Positions 6,851 to 14,521 of a stretch of DNA of 16,664 nucleotides are shown here, piece after piece (position 1 is the first letter of the stretch; each line of letters begins with the position of its first letter). A program made the translations under genes and the position numbers. Below the pieces are notes generated by a model. It made no database searches and was not told the origin of the DNA. It saw only the letters and a list, made by a program, of their open reading frames with translations. Location: assembly GCA_028876585.1 (NCBI GenBank), contig JAGWRL010000058.1:1-16664 (forward strand), read 5' to 3'. The stretch is from Pseudomonadota bacterium (lineage in GTDB: Bacteria > Pseudomonadota > Alphaproteobacteria > Rhizobiales > Beijerinckiaceae).

Positions 6851-8692
6851 ATGGTGCGTTTGACCGCCGCTCAGGCGATGGTGCGGTTTCTCGCCGCGCA
6901 ACGGGTTGTGATCGACCAGCGCGAGCAGCGACTCTTCGAAGGCGTGTTCGCGATCTTCGGCCATGGCAACGTCGCCGGGCTCGGCGAAGCCTTGTACGCC
7001 TCGCGCGACGAAATTCCCACGTTTCGCGCGCACAATGAGCAGGCGATGGCGCACGCCGCCATCGCCTTCGCCAAGGCGTCGCGGCGCCGTCGCATGATAG
7101 CCTGCACAACTTCGATCGGCCCCGGCGCAACCAACATGGTCACCGCCGCCGCGCTCGCCCACGTCAATCGCCTGCCCGTTCTGCTGATCCCTGGCGATGT
7201 GTTCGCAACTCGCAGGCCCGACCCGGTGTTGCAACAGGTCGAGGATTTCGGCGACGGTACGGTTAGCGCCAACGACTGTTTTCGCCCGGTCTCCCGTTAT
7301 TTCGACCGCATTGCCCGACCCGAACAGATCGTGCCCGCGCTTCAGCGCGCGATGGCGGTATTGACCGATCCGGCGGAATGCGGGCCCGTGACGCTAGCCT
7401 TCTGTCAGGACGTGCAAGCAGAGGCCTATGACTATTCCGACGCGTTCTTCGAACCGCGCGTCCATCGGATTCGGCGTCCCGCGCCCGACCCGCGCGAGGT
7501 CGAAGACGCGGCATTGCTGCTTCGCGCCGCGGAACGGCCGCTCGTCATCTGCGGCGGCGGCGTGATCTATTCCGAGGCGGAACAGGACCTGCTGGATTTC
7601 TGCGTCAAACATGGGCTCCCGGTCGCAGAAACGCAGGCCGGCAAGTCGGCGACGCCAGACGAACATCCGCTTGCGATGGGCGCGGTCGGAGTGACAGGCA
7701 CATCCGCCGCCAACAAGCTTGCCAGCGAGGCCGACGTCATTCTCGGCGTTGGCACGCGTTTCCAGGACTTCACGACTGGTTCCTGGGGGCTGTTCCAGAA
7801 CCCGAACCGGCGGTTCATCTCGCTCAACGTCCAGCCCTTCGACGCCGCCAAACATCGCGCCGTCGGCGTCGTCGGCGACGCCAAAGCGGCGCTGGCCGCG
7901 CTAGACGAAAAACTGGACGGCTGGAAGGCGCCCGCCGCCCAGGCCGAGCTTGCGCGTAAAGCCAAGACGGATTGGGATGCGACCGCAGCGCGCTACACCG
8001 CTCCGACGAACGCCGAATTGCCGAGCGACGCGGAAGTGCTCGGCGCGCTCATGCGGGCGGGAGAAAAATCCGACATCGTCGTCTGCGCCGCTGGCGGACT
8101 GCCGGGCGAATTGCACAAATTGTGGCGAGCCGGGGCGCCGCTTGGCTATCACGTCGAATACGGCTTTTCCTGCATGGGCTATGAAATCGCCGGCGGCCTC
8201 GGCGTAAAGATGGCGCACCCCGACCGCGAAGTCGTGGTCGTCGTCGGCGACGGCTCCTATCTCATGATGAACAGTGAGATCGCCACCGCCGTGATGCTGG
8301 GCGTCAAGCTGATTCTGATCATCAACGACAACCGCGGCTTTGGCTGCATCAACCGGCTGCAACAGGCGACCGGCGGCGCGCCGTTCAACAATCTGCTGCG
8401 CGATTCGCGTCAGGAGCGCATGCCCGAAATCGATTTTGTAGCCCACGCGGCGTCGTTGGGCGCGGAGGCGGTGAAAGTGGCCTCGATCAGCGAATTGGAA
8501 GCCGCTTTCAAAACGGCGAAAGCCGCCAAGACCACGCAGGCTATCGTGATCGACACTGACCCGATCCGATCCACCGACGCCGGCGGCGCCTGGTGGGAGG
8601 TCGCGGTGCCGGAAGTGTCGCGGCGCCCGGAAGTGGCCGCCGCGCGTGGTGGCTACGTCGAAGCGCTGAAGAACCAGCGTCTGGGAGACTGA
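6851..8692 (+). CDS. iolD: 3D-(3,5/4)-trihydroxycyclohexane-1,2-dione hydrolase (ThDP enzyme)
   Basis: IolD opens the ring of the trihydroxycyclohexane-dione made by IolE, giving 5-deoxy-glucuronate, using thiamine diphosphate. The 613-residue protein has the three-domain layout of the acetolactate-synthase superfamily: N-terminal Pyr domain with the ThDP-activating Glu in FRAHNEQAM (E63), a central domain, and a C-terminal PP domain with GDGSYLMMN (466-474) leading to INDNRGFG. The substrate-type signature TTSIGPGATNM (about 85-95) matches IolD. ATG 6851 is chosen: AGGAGA lies 7 bases upstream and the N-terminus then matches the family; a longer in-frame reading from 6764 runs through the promoter. 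The stop is one base before the iolE ATG, implying translational coupling. Confidence 0.95.
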   Translation: MVRLTAAQAMVRFLAAQRVVIDQREQRLFEGVFAIFGHGNVAGLGEALYASRDEIPTFRAHNEQAMAHAAIAFAKASRRRRMIACTTSIGPGATNMVTAAALAHVNRLPVLLIPGDVFATRRPDPVLQQVEDFGDGTVSANDCFRPVSRYFDRIARPEQIVPALQRAMAVLTDPAECGPVTLAFCQDVQAEAYDYSDAFFEPRVHRIRRPAPDPREVEDAALLLRAAERPLVICGGGVIYSEAEQDLLDFCVKHGLPVAETQAGKSATPDEHPLAMGAVGVTGTSAANKLASEADVILGVGTRFQDFTTGSWGLFQNPNRRFISLNVQPFDAAKHRAVGVVGDAKAALAALDEKLDGWKAPAAQAELARKAKTDWDATAARYTAPTNAELPSDAEVLGALMRAGEKSDIVVCAAGGLPGELHKLWRAGAPLGYHVEYGFSCMGYEIAGGLGVKMAHPDREVVVVVGDGSYLMMNSEIATAVMLGVKLILIINDNRGFGCINRLQQATGGAPFNNLLRDSRQERMPEIDFVAHAASLGAEAVKVASISELEAAFKTAKAAKTTQAIVIDTDPIRSTDAGGAWWEVAVPEVSRRPEVAAARGGYVEALKNQRLGD

Positions 8693-8693
8693 A

Positions 8694-9590
8694 ATGATAC
8701 GCATCGGCGCCAACCCGATTGGCTGGACCAACGATGATTTGCAGCATATCGGCGGCGAAACCCCGCTGGAAACCTGCCTTGCCGAGGCGCGCGAGGCCGG
8801 AATCGTCGGCATGGAAAAGGGCCACAAGATGCCGAACGACGGGGCGGCGTTGAAGGCCAAGCTTGCCGAGTTCGGCCAGGTCTTCGTCGGCGGCTGGTAT
8901 TCGACAGAACTGCTGCGGCGATCCGTCGCCGACGAGATTGAAGCCGCCAGGGGCCATGTCGCAATGACGAAAGGCGCGGGCGCCGGCGTCATGATCCTGG
9001 CGGAGACTTCCAATGCGATCCACGGCGACCGGGCGAAGCCATTGTCCGAGCGCCCGCGACTCAGCAAGGCGCAATGGGCGGAATTCGGGCGCAAGCTCAC
9101 CGAGTTCTCCGCGCGGCTGGCCGATCAGGGCCTGAAGCCCTGTTACCACCATCACATGGGCACGGTGGTGCAATCGGAGGCGGACATCGACCGCCTGATG
9201 GCGCACACCAAGACGCCGCTGCATTTGCTGCTCGACACCGGTCATGCGCGCTGGGGCGGGGCCGATCCGGCGGTGCTGGCGCGCGCCTATCGCGAGCGCA
9301 TCGGTCACGTTCATTGCAAGGACGTGCGCGAAAAGCAGATGCGCCAAGCCCACGCCGGCGACTGGAGTTTCCTCGATTCGATCCTCGGCATGGGCGACGA
9401 TCTCGGCGTCTACACCGTACCCGGCGACGGCGTGGTCGATTACGCGTCGGTGTTTCGCGAGCTGAAAGGCTATTCCGGCTGGGTGGTGATGGAGGCCGAG
9501 CAAGACCCAAAGAAGGCCCCCTCGCTCGCCTATGCGAAAAAAGGAATCGCGCACCTCAAGGCGAAATTGGCTGAGGCCGGCTTAATCTGA
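8694..9590 (+). CDS. iolE: 2-keto-myo-inositol (inosose) dehydratase
   Basis: IolE dehydrates 2-keto-myo-inositol to 3D-(3,5/4)-trihydroxycyclohexane-1,2-dione, the step between IolG and IolD; it is a metal-dependent (Mn or Co) TIM-barrel enzyme. The 298 residues match the family in length. Characteristic stretches are IGANPIGWTNDD (3-14), CYHHHMGTVV near 149-158, LLDTGHARWGG near 179-189, GHVHCKD near 203-209, and a C-terminal GYSGWVVMEAEQDP that carries the barrel-end glutamate. It starts one base after iolD, with GGGAG at 8683-8687 as ribosome-binding site. Together with iolG and iolD it makes the upper inositol pathway; the genes for the following steps are not in the window. Confidence 0.95.
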   Translation: MIRIGANPIGWTNDDLQHIGGETPLETCLAEAREAGIVGMEKGHKMPNDGAALKAKLAEFGQVFVGGWYSTELLRRSVADEIEAARGHVAMTKGAGAGVMILAETSNAIHGDRAKPLSERPRLSKAQWAEFGRKLTEFSARLADQGLKPCYHHHMGTVVQSEADIDRLMAHTKTPLHLLLDTGHARWGGADPAVLARAYRERIGHVHCKDVREKQMRQAHAGDWSFLDSILGMGDDLGVYTVPGDGVVDYASVFRELKGYSGWVVMEAEQDPKKAPSLAYAKKGIAHLKAKLAEAGLI

Positions 9591-9652
9591 CGCGAGTCCC
9601 GCGGCGGGCGTCCAGAGGCGCGGCCGCATCTCGCCCTTTGCGGGAAATCGCG

Positions 9653-9658
9653 TATAAT
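9653..9658 (+). promoter_or_regulatory. Candidate -10 element upstream of lptM-lysA
   Basis: A perfect TATAAT lies in otherwise GC-rich sequence 29 bases before the lptM GTG, where a promoter for the lptM-lysA operon is expected after the end of the iol operon. No convincing -35 hexamer is present 16-18 bases upstream, so the call rests on the -10 match and its position. Confidence 0.4.
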
Positions 9659-9686
9659 TGCGCGCGATCACCTTCGGAGTGCGTGT

Positions 9687-9914
9687 GTGTCCGTTTTGTC
9701 CTTGTCGCAAGCCAAACGTCGCGCGATCCTGCTCGCCGCAGCGGCGTCGGTAGCGGTTTTCGCTTCCGGCTGCGGTCGGCGCGGCGATTTGGAGCCGCCG
9801 AGCGCCAACGCCGTGCAAAGCTCAAGCGGGAAGCACAATCTCGAAATGCGTCGCCAGAGCCAGACGATCAAGCCGCCGAAAAAGGATTTCGTGCTCGACC
9901 CGTTGCTGCAATAA
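9687..9914 (+). CDS. lptM: LPS translocon maturation chaperone LptM (YifL-like lipoprotein)
   Basis: LptM is a small outer-membrane lipoprotein that helps the LptD/LptE translocon mature. The 75-residue product begins at a GTG with a basic n-region (QAKRR 8-12), a hydrophobic core (13-25) and a lipobox ending ASGC, so C29 is the lipidated residue. The mature start CGRRGDLEPP (29-38) is the family hallmark, corresponding to CGxxGPL in enterobacteria. The rest is short, polar and basic. The next gene, 36 bases on, is lysA; lptM before lysA is a common alphaproteobacterial arrangement, usually with argH upstream, here replaced by iolE. The Ala at position -3 of the lipobox is less usual than Leu. 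Confidence 0.85.
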   Translation: MSVLSLSQAKRRAILLAAAASVAVFASGCGRRGDLEPPSANAVQSSSGKHNLEMRRQSQTIKPPKKDFVLDPLLQ

Positions 9915-9950
9915 CCGCGCTCGCCCATCTCCAAACGCCCTGAAAGCTCC

Positions 9951-11219
9951 ATGCAACATTTCGAGTATCGCGGCGGCCGCTTTCATGCCGAAGACGTCGA
10001 TCTCGCCACGATCGCCGGCGACGTCGGCACGCCCTTCTATTGCTATTCGGCAGCGACGTTGACCCGCCATTTTCGCGTCTTCAAGGAGGCATTCTCCGGT
10101 CAGAAGGCGATGGTTTGCTATGCGATGAAGGCGAACTCGAACCAGGCGGTGTTGAAGACGCTGGTTAATCTGGGCGCAGGCATGGACGTGGTGTCGGAAG
10201 GCGAACTGCGCCGGGCGCTCGCCGCCGGCGCGCCGCCGAGCAAGATCATTTTTTCCGGAGTCGGCAAGACGCGCGCTGAGATGGCGCTGGGCCTCGAATC
10301 CGGCATCCGCTGTTTCAATGTCGAATCGGAGCCGGAGCTGGAGGCGCTGTCCGAAGTCGCATCAGCGCGAAATTTGCGCGCGCCGATCGCGATTCGCGTC
10401 AACCCCGACGTGGACGCCCGCACCCACGCCAAAATCTCCACTGGCAAGTCCGAGAACAAATTCGGCGTGCCGATTTCACGCGCCCGCGAGGTCTACGCGC
10501 GGGCGAAATCACTGGGGGGAATCGAGGTCGACGGCGTCGACATGCATATCGGCTCGCAGATCACCGAGCTTTCGCCTTTCGACGACGCTTTCACGCTGCT
10601 CGCCGAATTCGTCGCGACCTTACGCGCTGACGGGCACGACATCCGCCACGTCGATCTCGGCGGCGGCCTGGGCGTGCCCTATCGCTTCGACAACGCGCCG
10701 CCGCCCCACCCACAAGCTTACGCCGATATCGTCGCGCGCCGCACGGGCGCGCTCGGCTGCGAGGTTTTTCTCGAACCCGGCCGCCTCATCGTCGGCAACG
10801 CGGGCGTATTGGTGACGTCCGTGCTCTATGTCAAAGGCGGCGAGGGCAAATCATTCGTCATCGTCGACGCCGCGATGAACGACCTTATCCGCCCGACGCT
10901 CTATGACGCGCACCACGAAATCCGCCCGTTGCGGGAAGCCGGGCTTACCGATCCGCGCATCGTCGCTGACGTCGTCGGACCGGTATGCGAAAGCGGCGAT
11001 TATCTCGCCCTGGATCGTGAAATGGCGGCGCCCCATGCGGGTGACCTTCTCGCCGTGCTGACCGCCGGCGCCTATGGCGCGGTGCAAGCGGGCACATACA
11101 ATACCCGGCGGCTCGTGCCCGAAGTTCTCGTCAACGGCGGCGCTTACGCCGTGATTCGCCCGCGCCCGAGTTATGCGGAATTGATCGGCCTGGACAAACT
11201 TCCGCCGTGGTTGGAGTAA
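9951..11219 (+). CDS. lysA: Diaminopimelate decarboxylase
   Basis: LysA decarboxylates meso-diaminopimelate to L-lysine, the last step of lysine synthesis, with pyridoxal phosphate; it is a fold III (alanine-racemase-like barrel) dimer. In 422 residues the PLP lysine lies in CYAMKANSN (K60), followed by DMHIGSQI near 196-203, the phosphate-binding GGGLGVPY near 237-244, EPGR near 274-277 and CESGD near 346-350, the cysteine and glutamate that complete the partner active site. Length and motifs are complete. It follows lptM by 36 bases and is probably co-transcribed; the next gene starts 58 bases later. No clear ribosome-binding site precedes the ATG, consistent with translation from an lptM-lysA message. 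Confidence 0.97.
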   Translation: MQHFEYRGGRFHAEDVDLATIAGDVGTPFYCYSAATLTRHFRVFKEAFSGQKAMVCYAMKANSNQAVLKTLVNLGAGMDVVSEGELRRALAAGAPPSKIIFSGVGKTRAEMALGLESGIRCFNVESEPELEALSEVASARNLRAPIAIRVNPDVDARTHAKISTGKSENKFGVPISRAREVYARAKSLGGIEVDGVDMHIGSQITELSPFDDAFTLLAEFVATLRADGHDIRHVDLGGGLGVPYRFDNAPPPHPQAYADIVARRTGALGCEVFLEPGRLIVGNAGVLVTSVLYVKGGEGKSFVIVDAAMNDLIRPTLYDAHHEIRPLREAGLTDPRIVADVVGPVCESGDYLALDREMAAPHAGDLLAVLTAGAYGAVQAGTYNTRRLVPEVLVNGGAYAVIRPRPSYAELIGLDKLPPWLE

Positions 11220-11277
11220 GGATTTGACGGCGGCGCGGTCGTTGAGGTGATCCAAGCCAAGCGCCTGGAGATTCCGA

Positions 11278-13722
11278 TTGCCGACACAGCCTCAAAGCCC
11301 GAAATTTCGCCTCGAGCGCTTGCGACGCGCGGCGGCGCTGATCCTCTACTGGGAAGGCCTTTGGCCGCCGCTCGCCTTCGCCGGCGTCGTGGCGCTGCTG
11401 TTCGCCGCCGCGTCCTGGTTCGGTCTGTGGTTCGAAACGCCTCCCTATTTGCGGTTGGCGGCGCTCGCTCTGTTCGCGCTGGCGTTCATCGCGGCTCTGG
11501 CTCCGCTGGCGAAGCTGGGCTGGCCGCATCGCGCGCAATCGCTGGCGCGACTCGATCGCGACGCGTCCGTGACGCATCGCCCCGCGTCGGGGTTTGAAGA
11601 TAAGCTCGTAAACGCCGGCGACGATCCGGCGACGCGCGCGCTCTGGGCCTTGCACAAGGAGCGATTGGCGCGCAACGTCGATCGCCTGGGCGTCAAAGCG
11701 CCTTCGCCCAATCTGGCCGGGCGTGACCCCTATGCGTTGCGTTTTGCGGCCGTCCTGCTCGCTCTGGTCGGCGCCATGGCCGCAGGTTCGGAGCGTTTCG
11801 CCCGGCTTGCCGCCGCCTTCCATGGCATGCCGACCTTGGCCCGAAACGCCGATACGCGCGTGGACGCCTGGGTCGATCCCCCGGCTTACACCGGCAAGCC
11901 GCCCATCTTCCTGAAGATCGGCGAGGCCGGCGCCGCCAAGGCGATTTTCGTCCCCGAGCGCTCCATTCTGGTCGTCCGCTCCGACTCCAAAGATGTCAGC
12001 GTCTCCACCAGCGGCGGCCTCACACAGACCGCCGCGACGTCTGGCCAGGAGCGCCGATTCTCGATCCTCGCCAATGGCGCGGCCAAGATTTATCGTGGCG
12101 GCGCGCTGGCGGCTGATGTCGATATTCGCGTGGCGGCGAAGACGCCGCCCTCGATCCGTCTCCTCGAACCGCCAAAAAACAACATTTCCGGCTCTCTTAC
12201 GCTCCACTATGCGATCGATGACGCCTATGGCGTACAGGAGGCGGCGGGCGCCGTGGTCTTGGCCGAACCTGGAGCGCAGGCGGCGCATGCGCTGTTCGGG
12301 CCGCCTGCGCTCACGCTGTCGCTGCCGGAGGGCGCGAAAGGGACGGGAGAAGCGCATTCCACCGTCGATCTTTCGGAACATCCCTGGGCCGGCGCCCGTG
12401 TCGCGTTGTCCCTGACCGCGACAAGCGTTTCGCAGGCGAGGACGACAAGTCCGCCCGTCGAGATCGTGTTGCCGCAAAAACGTTTCATCAATCCCCTGGC
12501 CAAGGCGTTGGTCGAATTGCGCCGCGACCTCGTGCTGGATCCCGACCGCAACAAGCCGCGCGTCGCGGCCGCGCTCGCGGCTCTCCGTTTGGGCCCCGAA
12601 TTATTTGAAACCAGCCCGCGCGTTTACCTCGATCTCGACGGCGCCGAACGACGGCTCGCCGTGGCGAAAAACGACGATGATTTGCGCGACGTTGCGGCTT
12701 GGCTGTGGACTTTGGCGCTATCGATCGAGAACGGCGATGCTTCGCAAGCCTTGAAGGACCTGCGCGCCGCCGCGGACAAATTACGACAGGCTTTGCGCGA
12801 CGGCGCGAGACGACAGAAGCTGAAAGAACTGTCGCAACAGCTACGGGACGCGTCAGAGCGCTATCTCGCGGAAATGATGCGGAACGCCGACAAACAAGCG
12901 ATGCAGGACGCCGAGTCGATGGATTCCACGGACATGGACGCCATGCTCGATCGGCTTCAAAAAGACGCGGACGCCGGCGCCAAGGAAGACGCTCAGGCCA
13001 TGCTCGATCAGTTGCAGGAGATGATGGAGAATCTCCGCAACGCGGAGAATGGCAAGCAGGATCAAGCTGGTAAGGAAATGCGGCAATCGCTGCGCGATCT
13101 CGATAAATTGCTGAAGGATCAACAGGCGCTGCGCGACGACACTTTCCGGGAGGATCAGCGCGAGCGTTCGGGATCGTCGCCTTCGGAGTCGGGCAAAGAA
13201 TCGGGCGCGCTTGAGCAGCGGCAACGGGCGCTGCACGACCGTTTGGAAGGCGTCGAAAAGCGCCTGCGCGGCCTGGGCGCGGAAACGCCGAAGAATCTGG
13301 ATGACGCCACTGGCGACATGTCCGAGGCTGAGCGGAATTTGAAGGGCGAAGGACAAGACGGTCAGGACAAATCCAAACGTCGCTTCGGCCATTCGCCCAA
13401 AGGCGACGCGGTCGAGGCGCAGGGAAAGGCGATTGAAGCGTTGCGCCAGGGTGGACAGTCGCTCCGGCAGCAAATGCGGGGCAAGGGACAGGGCAAGGGC
13501 GGTTATGTCGGCCTGCCGGGGGCGAAGGACGGCAAAAACGACGATCCCTTGGGGCGCGGTCAGGATGGCTCCAAGGGGGCCGCGGAAGGCCAACTGTCCG
13601 GTGGGGCCGACCGTGCCGACCGCGCCCGGCGGGTATTGGAGGAAGTGCGCCGGCGGCTCGCCAATCCCAGCAGATCGAGCGACGAACGCGATTATCTGGA
13701 GCGTCTGATCGACAGGCCTTAG
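11278..13722 (+). CDS. TIGR02302 family (DUF4175-like) large membrane protein
   Basis: The function of this alphaproteobacterial family is not established. The 814-residue protein has two N-terminal membrane segments (about 19-52 and 57-77), a third near 153-173, and an extracytoplasmic domain with a conserved WVDPPAYTGKPP stretch (about 200-211). From about 488 to 640 it is a long Gln/Lys/Asp/Met-rich region predicted as coiled coil, followed by a polar, glycine-rich low-complexity segment with DPLGRGQDG and a final charged helix (RRVLEEVRRRL). The start is a TTG at 11278 with GGAG 7 bases upstream; no in-frame ATG or GTG gives a better start. Position after lysA is conserved in relatives. 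The C-terminal composition hints at a structural or scaffold role at the envelope, which is inference. It ends 4 bases from the convergent hemJ. Confidence 0.85.
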   Translation: MPTQPQSPKFRLERLRRAAALILYWEGLWPPLAFAGVVALLFAAASWFGLWFETPPYLRLAALALFALAFIAALAPLAKLGWPHRAQSLARLDRDASVTHRPASGFEDKLVNAGDDPATRALWALHKERLARNVDRLGVKAPSPNLAGRDPYALRFAAVLLALVGAMAAGSERFARLAAAFHGMPTLARNADTRVDAWVDPPAYTGKPPIFLKIGEAGAAKAIFVPERSILVVRSDSKDVSVSTSGGLTQTAATSGQERRFSILANGAAKIYRGGALAADVDIRVAAKTPPSIRLLEPPKNNISGSLTLHYAIDDAYGVQEAAGAVVLAEPGAQAAHALFGPPALTLSLPEGAKGTGEAHSTVDLSEHPWAGARVALSLTATSVSQARTTSPPVEIVLPQKRFINPLAKALVELRRDLVLDPDRNKPRVAAALAALRLGPELFETSPRVYLDLDGAERRLAVAKNDDDLRDVAAWLWTLALSIENGDASQALKDLRAAADKLRQALRDGARRQKLKELSQQLRDASERYLAEMMRNADKQAMQDAESMDSTDMDAMLDRLQKDADAGAKEDAQAMLDQLQEMMENLRNAENGKQDQAGKEMRQSLRDLDKLLKDQQALRDDTFREDQRERSGSSPSESGKESGALEQRQRALHDRLEGVEKRLRGLGAETPKNLDDATGDMSEAERNLKGEGQDGQDKSKRRFGHSPKGDAVEAQGKAIEALRQGGQSLRQQMRGKGQGKGGYVGLPGAKDGKNDDPLGRGQDGSKGAAEGQLSGGADRADRARRVLEEVRRRLANPSRSSDERDYLERLIDRP

Positions 13723-13726
13723 CCCG

Positions 13727-14158
13727 TCAGAAGGGTTTGACCACGACCAGAATGACGATGCCTATCATCAGCACAGTGGGAATTTCGTTGATCAGGCGAT
13801 AAAACGTCGCCGTCTTCTCGTTCCGGTCTTCGGCGAAAGCGCGCATGCGTCCAACGAGGTAACCGTGAAAGCCCGACATCAGAAGAACAAGCGTCAGCTT
13901 GGCGTGGAGCCATGGGGCGCGAAAATCGCTGAACGCATAGGCGATATAGAGCCCCGAAATCCAGGCGACGATCATTGCGGGGTTCATGATGCCCCTTAAC
14001 AGTCGCCGTTCCATGATCTTGAACGTCTCGGATGCCTTTGAGCCTGGCTCCGCGTCGGCGTGATAGACGAACAGGCGTGGCAAATAGAGGAGCCCCGCCA
14101 TCCAGGAGATGACGGCGAGCACGTGAAGGGCCTTGATCCAAAGCGCCCAACTTTCCAT
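13727..14158 (-). CDS. hemJ: Protoporphyrinogen IX oxidase HemJ
   Basis: HemJ is a small integral membrane protein that oxidises protoporphyrinogen IX to protoporphyrin IX, the penultimate step of heme synthesis in bacteria lacking HemG or HemY. The 143-residue product has four membrane segments and the family hallmarks WIKALHV (7-13, His12), SWMAGLLYLPRLFVYH (18-33), FKIMERRLLRGIMNPAM (46-62) and WLHAKL (83-88, Lys87); conserved His and Lys are needed for activity in studied homologues. ATG 14158 is preferred over an in-frame GTG at 14170 because homologues begin close to the LWIKALHV stretch; the longer form would add only four residues. In Caulobacter and Rickettsia the gene at this place beside the origin is hemE, another heme gene; hemE is absent here. 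Confidence 0.92.
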   Translation of the reverse strand: MESWALWIKALHVLAVISWMAGLLYLPRLFVYHADAEPGSKASETFKIMERRLLRGIMNPAMIVAWISGLYIAYAFSDFRAPWLHAKLTLVLLMSGFHGYLVGRMRAFAEDRNEKTATFYRLINEIPTVLMIGIVILVVVKPF

Positions 14159-14286
14159 CGTGACCCACACTTCCGCTTCGAGATTGCTGGCAGCGGGGTA
14201 GCACTCGTCCCCCTCTATATAAAGAGAGAATGGACTCCATTTCTTTTATTACCGGGGGGATAGGACTCACGAATGACGGCGCATGG

Positions 14287-14342
14287 ATTTTTCCCCATTT
14301 CACCCGAGCTCGTAGGCTGTCGAAGCCGGGCTGGGGAAAAAT
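14287..14342. repeat. 11-base perfect inverted repeat in the candidate origin
   Basis: ATTTTTCCCCA (14287-14297) and TGGGGAAAAAT (14332-14342) are exact reverse complements separated by 34 bases. A third, shorter copy, TTTTCCCC, stands at 14413-14420, preceded by GGCTGTCG, a word that also occurs at 14315-14322. The right arm ends on the first T of the perfect CtrA box. TTTTCCCCA differs from a DnaA box at two positions. Confidence 0.7.
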
Positions 14343-14356
14343 TAACGAAGCCTTAA
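14342..14356 (+). promoter_or_regulatory. Perfect CtrA-type box (TTAA-N7-TTAA)
   Basis: TTAA CGAAGCC TTAA matches the alphaproteobacterial CtrA consensus at all eight fixed positions. CtrA represses origin firing in Caulobacter by binding such sites. With the box at 14363-14377 it forms a head-to-head dyad: the second box read on the minus strand matches this one at 13 of 15 bases. Confidence 0.6.
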
Positions 14357-14362
14357 TAGATA

Positions 14363-14377
14363 TAAAGACTTCGTTAA
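14363..14377 (-). promoter_or_regulatory. Near-perfect CtrA-type box (TAAA-N7-TTAA)
   Basis: TAAA GACTTCG TTAA matches seven of eight consensus positions. Its outer nine bases (CTTCGTTAA, 14369-14377) are the exact reverse complement of the outer nine of the first box (14342-14350), giving a 36-base dyad centred near 14359 in A/T-rich sequence. Confidence 0.5.
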
Positions 14378-14386
14378 GGCGGGCGC

Positions 14387-14395
14387 TGTGGATGC
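14387..14395 (-). promoter_or_regulatory. DnaA-box-like site
   Basis: TGTGGATGC reads GCATCCACA on the minus strand, 7 of 9 with TTATCCACA, with the TCCACA core intact and a first half resembling the G-type boxes of Caulobacter. It lies 10 bases right of the CtrA dyad. Confidence 0.4.
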
Positions 14396-14448
14396 GGCGG
14401 GGAGGGCTGTCGTTTTCCCCGCTTTCCACGGCCGCGGTGGCGCCCCAC

Positions 14449-14463
14449 TTCATGAATCGTTAA
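14449..14463 (+). promoter_or_regulatory. Near-perfect CtrA-type box with an internal CcrM site
   Basis: TTCA TGAATCG TTAA matches seven of eight consensus positions. Its spacer contains GAATC, a GANTC site for the CcrM methylase, so methylation state could in principle be sensed within the box. A second GAATC lies at 14473-14477. Confidence 0.4.
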
Positions 14464-14465
14464 GC

Positions 14466-14474
14466 TGTGGAGGA
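14466..14474 (-). promoter_or_regulatory. DnaA-box-like site
   Basis: TGTGGAGGA reads TCCTCCACA on the minus strand, 7 of 9 with TTATCCACA, with the CCACA end intact. It begins three bases after the third CtrA-type box, so the two proteins could compete. Confidence 0.3.
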
Positions 14475-14483
14475 ATCATCCCG

Positions 14484-14507
14484 CCTTTCGGCAAGCGCGC
14501 CGAAAGG
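14484..14507. repeat. 9-base-pair perfect hairpin in the ppsR leader
   Basis: CCTTTCGGC (14484-14492) and GCCGAAAGG (14499-14507) are exact reverse complements with a 6-base loop. No T run follows. It lies between two DnaA-box-like sites and 66 bases before the ppsR ATG, so it could be a DNA element of the origin or a structure in the ppsR 5' leader. Confidence 0.55.
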
Positions 14508-14512
14508 TCGAA

Positions 14513-14521
14513 TTGTCCACA
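14513..14521 (+). promoter_or_regulatory. DnaA-box-like site (8 of 9)
   Basis: TTGTCCACA differs from the consensus TTATCCACA at one position only. It is the best DnaA-box match in the gap and lies just right of the 9-bp hairpin. Confidence 0.5.

Noticed and set aside
11131..12477. Minus-strand open frame of 448 codons
   Set aside because: Arg/Gln-rich shadow of lysA and the TIGR02302 gene, no motif, no start signal.
14287..14297. TTTTCCCCA as true DnaA boxes
   Set aside because: Two mismatches including the central A of CCACA; better explained as arms of the inverted repeat.
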